Positions 1-6,766 of a DNA stretch of 13,777 nucleotides are shown here, piece after piece; position 1 is the stretch's first letter, and each line of letters begins with the position of its first letter. Under the pieces are notes generated by a model. The model made no database searches and was not told where the DNA came from. It was given only the letters and a program-made list of their open reading frames with translations. The DNA lies in the NCBI GenBank assembly GCA_012839145.1, contig DUNY01000119.1:1-13777 (forward strand), given 5' to 3'. Both the position numbers and the translations under genes were made by a program. The DNA is from Thermoanaerobacterales bacterium (GTDB lineage: Bacteria > Bacillota > Thermosediminibacteria > Thermosediminibacterales > Tepidanaerobacteraceae).

Positions 1-545
1 ATGATAAGCTACAAAAATATATTGACCAACTGGATACATTCACCGAAGTTTTCGCAAAAAAATTTAATGAAATTCATGCAAAAGGTTTTAACTTAGATGG
101 TCAAGATGGTATAAACTTCTTTGAATATACGGGCGGTGTTTTATCAGTAGACCCAGAAATCGTGAATAATCCTTCAAAAATAGCCGCCGCACAAGATGAA
201 AACGGCATACCCAGTGACAACCGAATTGCTCTGGAACTGGCGGATTTTAGAAATAAAATTATTGAAATAGATGGGAGAAACTGCACCATTGACGAATACT
301 ATGGTGCCCTTATATCAAAAATCGGGGTGGATTCACAGGAGGCTACCAGGGCAGCTGACAGCCAAGCTTTCATGGTAAGCCAACTAAACGAGCGTAGGCA
401 AATGACTTCCAGTGTTTCCCTAGATGAAGAGATGACCAAGATGATCCAATATCTCCATGGATATAATGCGGCCAGCCGAATTGTAACTACAATAGATGAA
501 ATGCTGGAAACCGTAGTAAATCGCATGGGCATAACCGGAAGGTAG
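1..545 (+). CDS. flgK: Flagellar hook-associated protein FlgK (HAP1), C-terminal part
   Basis: This is the 3' end of a gene that enters from outside the window; codons read from position 3 give about 180 residues. FlgK is the first of the two junction proteins that join the flagellar hook to the filament, and it acts outside the cell after type III export. The C-terminal D0/D1 helices are recognisable: a segment with RAADSQAFMVSQLNERRQ followed by SVSLDEEMTKMIQYLHGYNA and a tail ending DEMLETVVNRMG, which matches the family's conserved end. The gene stops with TAG at 543-545, nine bases before flgL, so the two are surely co-transcribed. An internal GTG at 162 is not a real start, because family similarity continues upstream of it. 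The protein end is intact and nothing is odd. Confidence 0.95.
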   Translation, partial: DKLQKYIDQLDTFTEVFAKKFNEIHAKGFNLDGQDGINFFEYTGGVLSVDPEIVNNPSKIAAAQDENGIPSDNRIALELADFRNKIIEIDGRNCTIDEYYGALISKIGVDSQEATRAADSQAFMVSQLNERRQMTSSVSLDEEMTKMIQYLHGYNAASRIVTTIDEMLETVVNRMGITGR

Positions 546-554
546 GGATAAAGC

Positions 555-1448
555 ATGAGAATAACCCAATCCATGATAAATGAAAACTTTACACGAAACC
601 TGATGCAAAACCTAAAACGCTTAGGTGATATCAATGACATGATATCTTCAAGAAAAAAAATACGGCGTCCCTCTGACGATCCGGTGGGTGCGGCTATGGC
701 CTTAAAACTTCGTCGACAACTTGCCGCTATTGAACAATACAACAACAACGCCCAGGATGCCTTAACATGGATGAAGGACACAGAGACAGCCCTTGCCAAT
801 ACAGGCGATATCCTTCAGCGTTTAAATGAACTTACTATTCAAGCTGCCAATGGTCCTTTAACCGATGATGATCGTCAAAAAATATTGTATGAAGTCAAAG
901 AATTAAAAGATCAGATTTTTCAAGAGGCTAATTCAACAAGCATCAACAGATACATGTTCGGCGGATACACCACAGATAAACCGCCTTTCATCAAAGACGA
1001 AGATACTGGAAAAATTGAAGCAAATACTGCCGAAACCGTCGATGGTGTTATCGAATACAATTTAGGCCATTCAGAACGCATACCTATTAATCTAATTGGC
1101 TCCGAAGTGTTTGAAGATATTTTTGTATCTGTTGAAAAACTGGAAGAAGCCCTTGAGACAAACGACAGTGCCGTTATTTCCAGTCAAGTCTTGGAAGATA
1201 TAAAAAACTCCATGAGCACAGTTTTAAAATACCGGGCACAAATAGGTGCCCGTAGCAACCGTTTGGAAGCAACGGTTTTAAGGTTGGATGCCAATGAGGT
1301 TGATTATTTGGAACTGCTTTCCAATACTGAAGATATTGACTTAGCTAGAATGATAACCGAACTGAAAATGGAAGAGAGCGTTTATAGAGCTTCCCTCTCA
1401 GTAGGAGCAAGAATCATTCAACCCAGTTTGGTAGATTTCCTAAGATAA
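555..1448 (+). CDS. flgL: Flagellar hook-associated protein FlgL (HAP3)
   Basis: This 297-aa protein of the flagellin-fold family forms the second hook-filament junction layer, next to FlgK. The N-terminal D0/D1 helices carry the flagellin-family signature ISSRKKIRRPSDDPVGA (about residues 31-47), followed by a long helix with NELTIQAANGPLTDDDR. The middle contains INRYMFGGYTTDKPPF, typical of FlgL. The C-terminal helix (EDIDLARMITELKMEESVYRA) is the conserved export and polymerisation end. The length is normal for FlgL and there is no signal peptide, as expected for a substrate of the flagellar export apparatus. The start ATG is preceded by a GGTAGGGAT ribosome binding site that overlaps the flgK stop. 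It is most likely the last gene of the flgK transcript before a 278-bp gap. Confidence 0.96.
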   Translation: MRITQSMINENFTRNLMQNLKRLGDINDMISSRKKIRRPSDDPVGAAMALKLRRQLAAIEQYNNNAQDALTWMKDTETALANTGDILQRLNELTIQAANGPLTDDDRQKILYEVKELKDQIFQEANSTSINRYMFGGYTTDKPPFIKDEDTGKIEANTAETVDGVIEYNLGHSERIPINLIGSEVFEDIFVSVEKLEEALETNDSAVISSQVLEDIKNSMSTVLKYRAQIGARSNRLEATVLRLDANEVDYLELLSNTEDIDLARMITELKMEESVYRASLSVGARIIQPSLVDFLR

Positions 1449-1476
1449 TCCATATTGCTATGAAAGAACTATTATC

Positions 1477-1535
1477 GTCATCCTAAGGGAGGTAACGCCG
1501 AAGAATATTAAGATTCTTCGATGCACTAGAATGAC
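1477..1535 (+). repeat. Short palindromic repeat-like element downstream of flgL
   Basis: A nested imperfect palindrome of about 59 bp. The outer arms are GTCATCCTAA (1477-1486) and CTAGAATGAC (1526-1535). The inner arms CGAAGAAT (1499-1506) and ATTCTTCG (1513-1520) pair perfectly. The layout resembles the dispersed GTCATTCTGAG...CGAAGAATCT type of small intergenic palindrome seen in many bacterial genomes. That it is a member of a repeat family is inferred, since only one copy is visible here. It could also act as a transcription attenuator after flgL, although no T-tract follows it directly. Confidence 0.55.
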
Positions 1536-1573
1536 ATTTTCGTTTATCGTGGTGTAGATAGCGCAAGAAAATC

Positions 1574-1615
1574 CGACCTATAAAATGGTCGCCATTCCTT
1601 GACTGTGCCGCAGTC
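1574..1615 (+). other. Two small tandem hairpins in the flgL-DUF6470 gap
   Basis: The first hairpin pairs CGACC (1574-1578) with GGTCG (1587-1591). The second pairs GACTG (1601-1605) with CAGTC (1611-1615). Neither is followed by a T-run, so they are not intrinsic terminators. No open frame worth calling crosses this part of the gap. They could belong to a structured leader of the DUF6470-fliW-csrA transcript, but the stems are only 5 bp each and chance is a real possibility. Confidence 0.25.
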
Positions 1616-1726
1616 TTAGTTGTTCCCATATGATGATTCTCGACCGCTTTGCATAGTAACGCATGTTGTTTTAGTATAAGCTATCAAAGATGCTTTTTGT
1701 GATCTATCGATAAAGGGGTTTTACAC

Positions 1727-2308
1727 ATGTTCATCTACAATCTTGATATCCAATTCGGGTACGGTGGGATAGGTATCGATACATATAAAGGTTTCATTGA
1801 TCTGACCACACATATTCAGGAAAGCTTTGACATGAAGACTCAATCACCGGAGCTTTCCGTTACCAACACTTTTCCCATAATTGAAGACATAGATTCCTCC
1901 CACTGTCGGACTGACATGGGTTACCCCCAACCTTTTGTGGCATCCTCCATGTGGTATAATGAGGCTAAACAGTACGTGATAGAATATATCGGTAGCAAGG
2001 CTGCCGGAGGCGATGCCTTAGGTGCCATAGAAAAAGGAATATCCATTGGCGATATAGTGGAAAATGAGTCCTTTCCTGAACCGCCTGAAATAAATGTGGA
2101 TGCAGTGCCTAAAACACCTCCCCGGATCACTTTCAGATACGGTGAAATAAAATCCGATCTGTATCGAGGCAGTGTAAAGGTAAATATTTCCGATAAACCG
2201 GTGACCGTGGACCATGACAGAGCAAGAGTTAATATTTATATGGAAAAAAACCCTTACATAACTATAAAAGCGGTGCCTAAAGGGAAAAATATAGATAGAA
2301 TTGCATAG
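1727..2308 (+). CDS. DUF6470 family protein (YviE-like), flagellar-cluster protein
   Basis: A 193-aa soluble protein with no signal peptide or membrane segment. It begins with a short strand-rich stretch (FIYNLDIQFGYGGIGIDT) and continues with a polar body. Size, position between flgL and fliW, and composition match the DUF6470 family, whose Bacillus subtilis member is YviE. The molecular role is not established. Its constant location beside flagellar junction and fliW genes suggests a part in late flagellar assembly, which is inference. The start ATG follows AAAGGGG at a suitable distance. The stop (2306-2308) lies inside the fliW ribosome binding site, so translation of fliW is probably coupled to it. 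Confidence 0.8.
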   Translation: MFIYNLDIQFGYGGIGIDTYKGFIDLTTHIQESFDMKTQSPELSVTNTFPIIEDIDSSHCRTDMGYPQPFVASSMWYNEAKQYVIEYIGSKAAGGDALGAIEKGISIGDIVENESFPEPPEINVDAVPKTPPRITFRYGEIKSDLYRGSVKVNISDKPVTVDHDRARVNIYMEKNPYITIKAVPKGKNIDRIA

Positions 2309-2321
2309 GAGCTGTATCATC

Positions 2322-2777
2322 ATGACTATAGAAACTCGTTTTGGAGACCGTGAAGTCGATGAAGAAAAGGTAATCACCTTTACAAACGGTATATTGGGTT
2401 TAGAGCAGTATAAAAGATACATATTGCTAGATCATCCTGGCACTGATGCCATCAAATGGCTGCAGTCCGTAGAAGAGCCTGAAATTGCCCTACCCGTTAC
2501 TAACCCTTCGTATTTTTATCCGAACTACACCCCTAAGATTTCCACAGAAAACCTTCTCCAACTAGATATAAAATCACCGGAAGAGGCAGTTGTGCTGTGT
2601 GTTATAACAATTCCAGGGGATACAAAAAAGATAACGATAAATCTTAAAGCACCGATAATTATCAACACAGCCAAGCGACTTGCAGATCAACTCATTGCAG
2701 AAAACCCTGAATACCATATACGACAGCCAATGAAGTTGAAAAAAGGATCTGGGGACAGGCGGTGTGAATCTTGCTAG
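2322..2777 (+). CDS. fliW: Flagellar assembly factor FliW
   Basis: A 151-aa cytoplasmic protein. FliW binds CsrA and relieves its repression of flagellin translation; free flagellin in turn binds FliW, so secretion of flagellin sets the switch. Family features are the start MTIETRFGDREVDEEKVI, the segment FTNGILGLEQYKRYIL near residues 23-38, and the C-terminal part with INLKAPIIINTAKRLADQLI. The ATG at 2322 is chosen because AGGAG (2307-2311) sits 10 bases upstream; an in-frame TTG at 2301 would lie inside the preceding gene and lacks a site. The end overlaps csrA by 7 bases. The C-terminal tail after about residue 137 (KKGSGDRRCESC) is polar, basic and unlike the core. Confidence 0.95.
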   Translation: MTIETRFGDREVDEEKVITFTNGILGLEQYKRYILLDHPGTDAIKWLQSVEEPEIALPVTNPSYFYPNYTPKISTENLLQLDIKSPEEAVVLCVITIPGDTKKITINLKAPIIINTAKRLADQLIAENPEYHIRQPMKLKKGSGDRRCESC

Positions 2778-2992
2778 TTCTTACAAGAAAGGCAGGGGAA
2801 GGCATCTTCATAGGGAAAAATGTCATTATAAAAATATTTGAAATCGAAGGCGATCGGGTCAAAATAGGCATCGAGGCTCCAAAAACCACAAAAGTCCTCA
2901 GGCTGGAGCTGTATGAAGATGTCAGCGGTGAAAATATAAAAGCTACTGGTGCCAGTAAAGATGTAATTGATGAGTTTTTTAAAGGATTATAA
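2771..2992 (+). CDS. csrA: Carbon storage/translational regulator CsrA
   Basis: A 73-aa RNA-binding homodimer that represses translation by binding GGA loops near ribosome binding sites; in Gram-positive flagellates the main known target is the flagellin mRNA leader. The fold signature is complete: MLVLTRKAGEGIFIG at the start, then GDRVKIGIEAP, and VLRLELYEDV with R44 and V42 in the expected RNA-binding positions, followed by the extended C-terminal tail typical of FliW-regulated CsrA. The start is TTG: an in-frame TGA at 2765-2767 lies just before it, and the next bases give the conserved LVLTR, so no ATG alternative exists. AGGCGGTG (2757-2764) is the ribosome binding site. The gene overlaps fliW by 7 bases. 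Confidence 0.96.
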   Translation: MLVLTRKAGEGIFIGKNVIIKIFEIEGDRVKIGIEAPKTTKVLRLELYEDVSGENIKATGASKDVIDEFFKGL

Positions 2993-3024
2993 AAACTAAA
3001 AATAGGAGAATACAAAACAGCCCG

Positions 3025-3046
3025 AAACCGCATATTTGCGGTTTTT
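3025..3046 (+). terminator. Intrinsic terminator after csrA
   Basis: The stem AAACCGCA (3025-3032) pairs perfectly with TGCGGTTT (3037-3044) around a four-base TATT loop. It runs straight into a T-tract, 33 bases after the csrA stop. It should end the flagellar transcript. Confidence 0.8.
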
Positions 3047-3202
3047 AAATATTTCTGCTTATTTAAGAAGACACTTGGTAAAACAAACCGGAGTAAATGG
3101 CTCTTGTAACACCACAATTTTTTCTGTCCATAGAACAGAAAAAAACATAACATCACTACTTCAACCGGAAAAATTGGCTAATATTTCAAGGAGGCCTTAT
3201 CA

Positions 3203-3359
3203 GTGAAAAAACCAATAAAAAACAAACCACTGTATTAATAATAATAGCATGTGCCTTATAGCTGTATTCCCAGCTCTGATCTTGCAAGAGCGTCTACACC
3301 TTCCTACAACACCTTATACAACGCGTTTCAAAGTAAAGGGCATTAAAAGCAGGCAATAA
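3203..3359 (+). pseudogene. Possible decayed gene for a small membrane or secreted peptide
   Basis: A strong AAGGAGG site (3188-3194) stands 8 bases before GTG 3203, which begins VKKPIKNKP and then meets TAA after 12 codons. In the next frame the DNA reads TVLIIIACAL, and in the third frame, from 3249 to TAA at 3357-3359, it reads LIAVFPALILQERLHLPTT and continues to a basic end. Joined by two small frame changes, this would be a peptide with a Lys-rich start and a hydrophobic stretch, like a signal peptide or single membrane anchor. A good ribosome binding site feeding a broken frame suggests decay, but the reading is only a possibility and no family is recognised. Confidence 0.25.
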
Positions 3360-3363
3360 TGCC
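3339..3363 (+). repeat. Small inverted repeat GGCATT/AATGCC
   Basis: GGCATT (3339-3344) pairs with AATGCC (3358-3363) across a 13-base loop at the end of the possible decayed peptide gene. There is no T-run behind it. The meaning is unknown. Confidence 0.25.
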
Positions 3364-3424
3364 TAGTAAAACAACTCTCAAAGCAAAATAAAATCAAGTA
3401 AAAATTAATCAGGGAAGGAACATT

Positions 3425-3465
3425 AAAAACCGCAGGATATATCATTGTATAAATTCTGCGGTTTT
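3425..3465 (+). terminator. Long hairpin with T-tail, bidirectional terminator candidate
   Basis: AAAACCGCAG (3426-3435) pairs with CTGCGGTTTT (3456-3465). The interior is AT-rich and partly pairable. A-rich and T-rich flanks on the two sides would let it work on either strand. It sits about 50 bases before the promoter of the restriction-modification operon, so it probably shields that operon from upstream transcription. The outer stem repeats the AAACCGCA/TGCGGTTT sequence of the terminator at 3025-3046. Confidence 0.6.
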
Positions 3466-3491
3466 ACAATGAACTTTTAATTATTAACTTC

Positions 3492-3519
3492 TTCGAACTA
3501 ATAACATGTATGCTATAAT
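3492..3519 (+). promoter_or_regulatory. Extended -10 promoter of the restriction-modification operon
   Basis: TGCTATAAT (3511-3519) is a perfect extended -10 element (TGnTATAAT) of the housekeeping sigma factor type. A weak -35 (TTCGAA, 3492-3497) lies 16 bases upstream. The transcript would start near 3526, about 37 bases before the methyltransferase ATG. Confidence 0.65.
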
Positions 3520-3537
3520 TATGTAGTATGTATAGCA
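3511..3537 (+). promoter_or_regulatory. Inverted repeat over the promoter, possible operator
   Basis: TGCTATA (3511-3517) is repeated in inverted form as TATAGCA (3531-3537). The arms cover the -10 element and the expected transcription start. ATGTAT also occurs as a direct repeat at 3506-3511 and 3528-3533, 22 bases apart. A repressor or R-M controller protein bound here would block initiation. No controller gene is present in the window, so this is a candidate site only. Confidence 0.35.
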
Positions 3538-3562
3538 AAAATACGGATTTTGAGGTGTAAGA

Positions 3563-4819
3563 ATGACTTTAAATTGCCAGGATGTAATTACATATATCAA
3601 GGAATTCACTCTCGAGGGAGAGAATATAAATCTTTTCGAGGATGCCTCCTCAACAGAAGTTGAATATGTAGAAATAAACAAAATGAAAATACCGCGATTT
3701 GTAAATGAATTCTGGACGTCAAAACAAAGGCAGGCCTCGTCCCTACATGAAGTATCCTATAGAGCATGCTTTAAACCGCAATTGCCAAGGTTTTTTATAA
3801 ATCTCCTTACAAAAAAAGGCGATAAGGTATATGACCCCTTTTCAGGGAGGGGAACTACCGTAATTGAAGCCGGGATTCTTGGAAGAAACATCGTTTCAAA
3901 TGATATAAATCCCCTTAGCCAAATCCTTACAATGCCCAGATTCTTTGTCCCCAATATCAAGGCTGTTATCGAAAGACTTGACCAAATTCCGTATATAAAA
4001 AGTGCTCGGGCGGATTTAGACCTTTCCATGTTTTATCATCCTGAAACAGAAGCAGAAATAGTATCACTGAAAAATTACTTAAAACAAAAGAGTTTAAAAA
4101 AACAACAAGATCCATTGGACTCATGGATTAAAATGGTGGCTACAAACCGGTTAACCGGACACTCACCGGGATTTTTTTCAGTATATACCTTACCACCTAA
4201 CCAAGCAGTTACACCTGATAGACAGATAAAAATTAACACCGACAGAAACCAAAAGCCGGAATATAGGGATACAAAGAAACTTATCATAAAAAAGTCTAAA
4301 AGCCTTATAAGAAAACTGAAAAAAACAGAAATAAAGAACCTATACAATGCAGGTAAGAGCGGACTTTATCTTACAAAAGACGCTAGAAATACGTCGGAAA
4401 TACCCGACGAATCCATTTGCCTTACAGTAACATCACCACCGTTTTTAGATGTAGTCCAATACGATAAAGACAATTGGCTTCGGTGCTGGTTCAATGGTAT
4501 TGATGCTGAAGAAATCGCAAAAAACATCACCATGTCAAAGACAATAGATGAATGGTCCGCTGTAATGCAGGATGTGTTTTTGGAACTTTACCGCATAACA
4601 AAAAAAGGCGGCTGGGTCGCCTTTGAAGTGGGAGAGGTAAAGGGCGGCAAAATAAAGTTGGATGAACATGTAGTGCCCCTGGGTTTAAATGCTGGATTTA
4701 ACTGTGTAGGGATTTTGGTGAACCTGCAGGAGTTTACTAAAACCTCCAATATATGGGGCGTAAAAAACAATAAATCAGGCACAAATACCAATAGAATAGT
4801 ACTGTTTAACAAGATTTAA
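3563..4819 (+). CDS. Site-specific DNA methyltransferase (N4/N6 amino-methylase type)
   Basis: A 418-aa S-adenosylmethionine-dependent DNA methyltransferase that would methylate the exocyclic amino group of adenine or cytosine at a specific site. The AdoMet-binding motif I is DPFSGRGTT (residues 91-99) and the acidic motif II position is ND at 113-114. The catalytic motif IV is TSPPF (290-294), a form common in N4-cytosine and some N6-adenine enzymes. About 190 residues lie between them, so the order is I - probable target recognition region - IV, unlike the IV-then-I order of the Mod subunit that follows. The N-terminal part has FVNEFWTSKQRQASSLHEVS. The ATG follows GAGGTG with good spacing. 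It is the first gene of the operon, 21 bp before mod, and could be a second modification activity of the system. The sequence specificity cannot be read from the protein. Confidence 0.88.
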   Translation: MTLNCQDVITYIKEFTLEGENINLFEDASSTEVEYVEINKMKIPRFVNEFWTSKQRQASSLHEVSYRACFKPQLPRFFINLLTKKGDKVYDPFSGRGTTVIEAGILGRNIVSNDINPLSQILTMPRFFVPNIKAVIERLDQIPYIKSARADLDLSMFYHPETEAEIVSLKNYLKQKSLKKQQDPLDSWIKMVATNRLTGHSPGFFSVYTLPPNQAVTPDRQIKINTDRNQKPEYRDTKKLIIKKSKSLIRKLKKTEIKNLYNAGKSGLYLTKDARNTSEIPDESICLTVTSPPFLDVVQYDKDNWLRCWFNGIDAEEIAKNITMSKTIDEWSAVMQDVFLELYRITKKGGWVAFEVGEVKGGKIKLDEHVVPLGLNAGFNCVGILVNLQEFTKTSNIWGVKNNKSGTNTNRIVLFNKI

Positions 4820-4840
4820 CCATTTGGAGGAGGTCCACAT

Positions 4841-6754
4841 ATGGAGAAATTAAAAATGAAATCCAAGAATATAACTAAGGTAAACATAGAAAAAATAGGA
4901 AAATTGTTTCCCAATGTTATCACCGAAATAAAAGATGAAAAGGGCAATACTACCTTTGCTATAGATTTTGAACTCTTACAGCAGGAATTAAGTAATGAAA
5001 TTGTAGATGGTATTAAAGAAAGGTACCAACTAACATGGTCTGGGAAAAGAGAAGCTATCGTTATGGCTAATACACCTACTAATAAGACCTTAAGACCGGT
5101 AAAAGAAGACAGTCTAAACTGGGAAACTACGCAAAATCTATATATTGAAGGTGATAATCTGGAAGTTTTAAAACTTCTTCAAGAATCCTACTTAAACAAA
5201 ATAAAATTTATTTATATAGACCCGCCTTATAATACGGGGAATGATTTTATATATAAAGATAAATTCACCCTGGATAAAGATGAATATGTTCAAAAATCAG
5301 GACAAATAGACCAAGAAGGCAACAGACTCTTTCAAATCACTGAATACCATGGAAGATACCACAGTGACTGGCTCACTATGATTTATCCTAGGCTCAAACT
5401 GGCTAGAAACCTGCTGTCAGAAGATGGAGTGATACTTATCAGTATCGATGACAATGAAGTGCATAACATGAGAAGGATATGTGATGAAATATTTGGTGAG
5501 AGAAATTTTGTAGCAAATTTCATTTGGAGAAAATCCAAGGGTTCTGGCAATGATTCAAAATACGTTATGGTTGAAACAGAATATATCCTGCTTTATGCTA
5601 AAAATTTAGAAAACGTAAAATTTAACAATCAAATTGTAGATGTTGACAGTGGGAAGTATAAACATAAAGATGAATACTTCGAAGAAAGAGGCGGATATAA
5701 TTTAGAAAAACTTGATAGAGGAAGCAAAGGATATATTGAAAGTCTGGATTTTGGTATTAAAGCACCTGATGGAACCTTAGTTTTTCCTAACAATCGAAAA
5801 GAACAATTCAATGATGGTTGGCGTTGGATGTGGAGCAAATCAAAAGTGCAGTGGGGAATAAAAAATGGATACATAGTAGTTAAAAGAGGTAGAGAAAATC
5901 AATGGAATGTATACTGTAAAAATTATGCAAAAGTGGACAATGAAGGCAATCCCATTGTAAGGAAAAAACTATACAGGAATCATATCGGGTTTGAAGAAAA
6001 TATACTAAATATTCAGGCCAACTATGAGATGAAAAGATTATTTGAAAACGCCTACTTTTCTTATCCCAAACCAACAACTTTATTAAAACATCTAATAAAT
6101 ATGTTTTACCTAGATGACGAAATCATCCTAGACTTTTTCGCTGGCTCCGCCACTACTGCCCATGCAGTTATGGAGCTTAATGCAGAAGCCGGTGGCAGCA
6201 GAAGATACATCATGGTCCAACTTCCGGAACCTTGTGATGAAAAATCCGAGGCCTACAAAGCAGGCTATGAAACAATAGCCGAAATAGGAAAAGAACGCAT
6301 TCGCCGTGCGGGAAAGAAAATCAAGGAGGAAATTGGGGCAGAGATAGACTATGGATTCAGAGTATATAAAATGGATTCTTCAAATATGAAGGATGTATAT
6401 TATAGACCTGATGAACTTGACCAAAATCTTTTAGATAAGCTAGAGTCAAATATAAAAGAAGACAGAACCAGCCTTGACCTGCTAACACAGGTAATGCTTG
6501 AAGCAGGCTTGGAACTGTCACTTCCTATTGAAACTAACGAAATAAACGGCAAAGAAGTCCATTTCGTAGCCGGCAATTCCCTTGTGGCCTGTTTTGATGA
6601 AGATGTAGACGAGCAATTGATAAAACAAATAGCTAAAATACAGCCTTTAAAGGTAGTTTTTAGAGACAATTCCTTCAAATCCTGTCCTGACAGAATAAAC
6701 CTTGAAGAAATATTTAACTGTATATCCCCTAATACAGAGATTAAGGTTTTATAA
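4841..6754 (+). CDS. mod: Type III restriction-modification system methylation subunit Mod
   Basis: A 637-aa N6-adenine methyltransferase and specificity subunit of a type III R-M complex; it reads a short asymmetric site, methylates one strand and recruits Res. The motif order is that of the beta class: IDPPYNTGND (motif IV, residues 126-135) comes before DFFAGSATTAHAV (motif I, 431-443). HSDWLTMIYPRLKLAR (174-189) and GVILISIDDNEVHNMR (196-211) are hallmark Mod segments. Residues of about 235-400 are the variable target recognition region. The C-terminal stretch after about 510 (YRPDELDQNLL and beyond) is typical of Mod and probably contacts Res or Mod. GGAGGAGG (4824-4831) is a very strong ribosome binding site at 9 bases from the ATG. 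No frameshift or long homopolymer tract is seen, so it looks expressed and not phase-variable. Confidence 0.95.
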   Translation: MEKLKMKSKNITKVNIEKIGKLFPNVITEIKDEKGNTTFAIDFELLQQELSNEIVDGIKERYQLTWSGKREAIVMANTPTNKTLRPVKEDSLNWETTQNLYIEGDNLEVLKLLQESYLNKIKFIYIDPPYNTGNDFIYKDKFTLDKDEYVQKSGQIDQEGNRLFQITEYHGRYHSDWLTMIYPRLKLARNLLSEDGVILISIDDNEVHNMRRICDEIFGERNFVANFIWRKSKGSGNDSKYVMVETEYILLYAKNLENVKFNNQIVDVDSGKYKHKDEYFEERGGYNLEKLDRGSKGYIESLDFGIKAPDGTLVFPNNRKEQFNDGWRWMWSKSKVQWGIKNGYIVVKRGRENQWNVYCKNYAKVDNEGNPIVRKKLYRNHIGFEENILNIQANYEMKRLFENAYFSYPKPTTLLKHLINMFYLDDEIILDFFAGSATTAHAVMELNAEAGGSRRYIMVQLPEPCDEKSEAYKAGYETIAEIGKERIRRAGKKIKEEIGAEIDYGFRVYKMDSSNMKDVYYRPDELDQNLLDKLESNIKEDRTSLDLLTQVMLEAGLELSLPIETNEINGKEVHFVAGNSLVACFDEDVDEQLIKQIAKIQPLKVVFRDNSFKSCPDRINLEEIFNCISPNTEIKVL

Positions 6755-6766
6755 AGGGTGATTTTG

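Noticed and set aside
299..799. Long minus-strand open frame across flgK-flgL
   Set aside because: It is a shadow of two well-conserved flagellar genes on the plus strand and has no recognisable domain or ribosome binding site. The other minus-strand frames of 60-150 codons are the same kind of shadow.
2301..2321. TTG start of fliW at 2301
   Set aside because: It lies inside the previous gene, lacks a binding site, and family similarity begins at the ATG 2322, which has AGGAG upstream.
3118..3144. Hairpin TTTTTTCTGT/ACAGAAAAAA as a terminator
   Set aside because: The stem is almost all A-T with three or four G-C pairs at most, and it has no T-run after the stem on either strand, so it is not a convincing terminator.
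4096..4610. Phase-variable homopolymer tracts in the methyltransferase gene
   Set aside because: The longest A or T runs are about 7 bases (near 4096-4102, 4171-4177 and 4600), and there are no tandem repeats. This is too short to propose slipped-strand switching.
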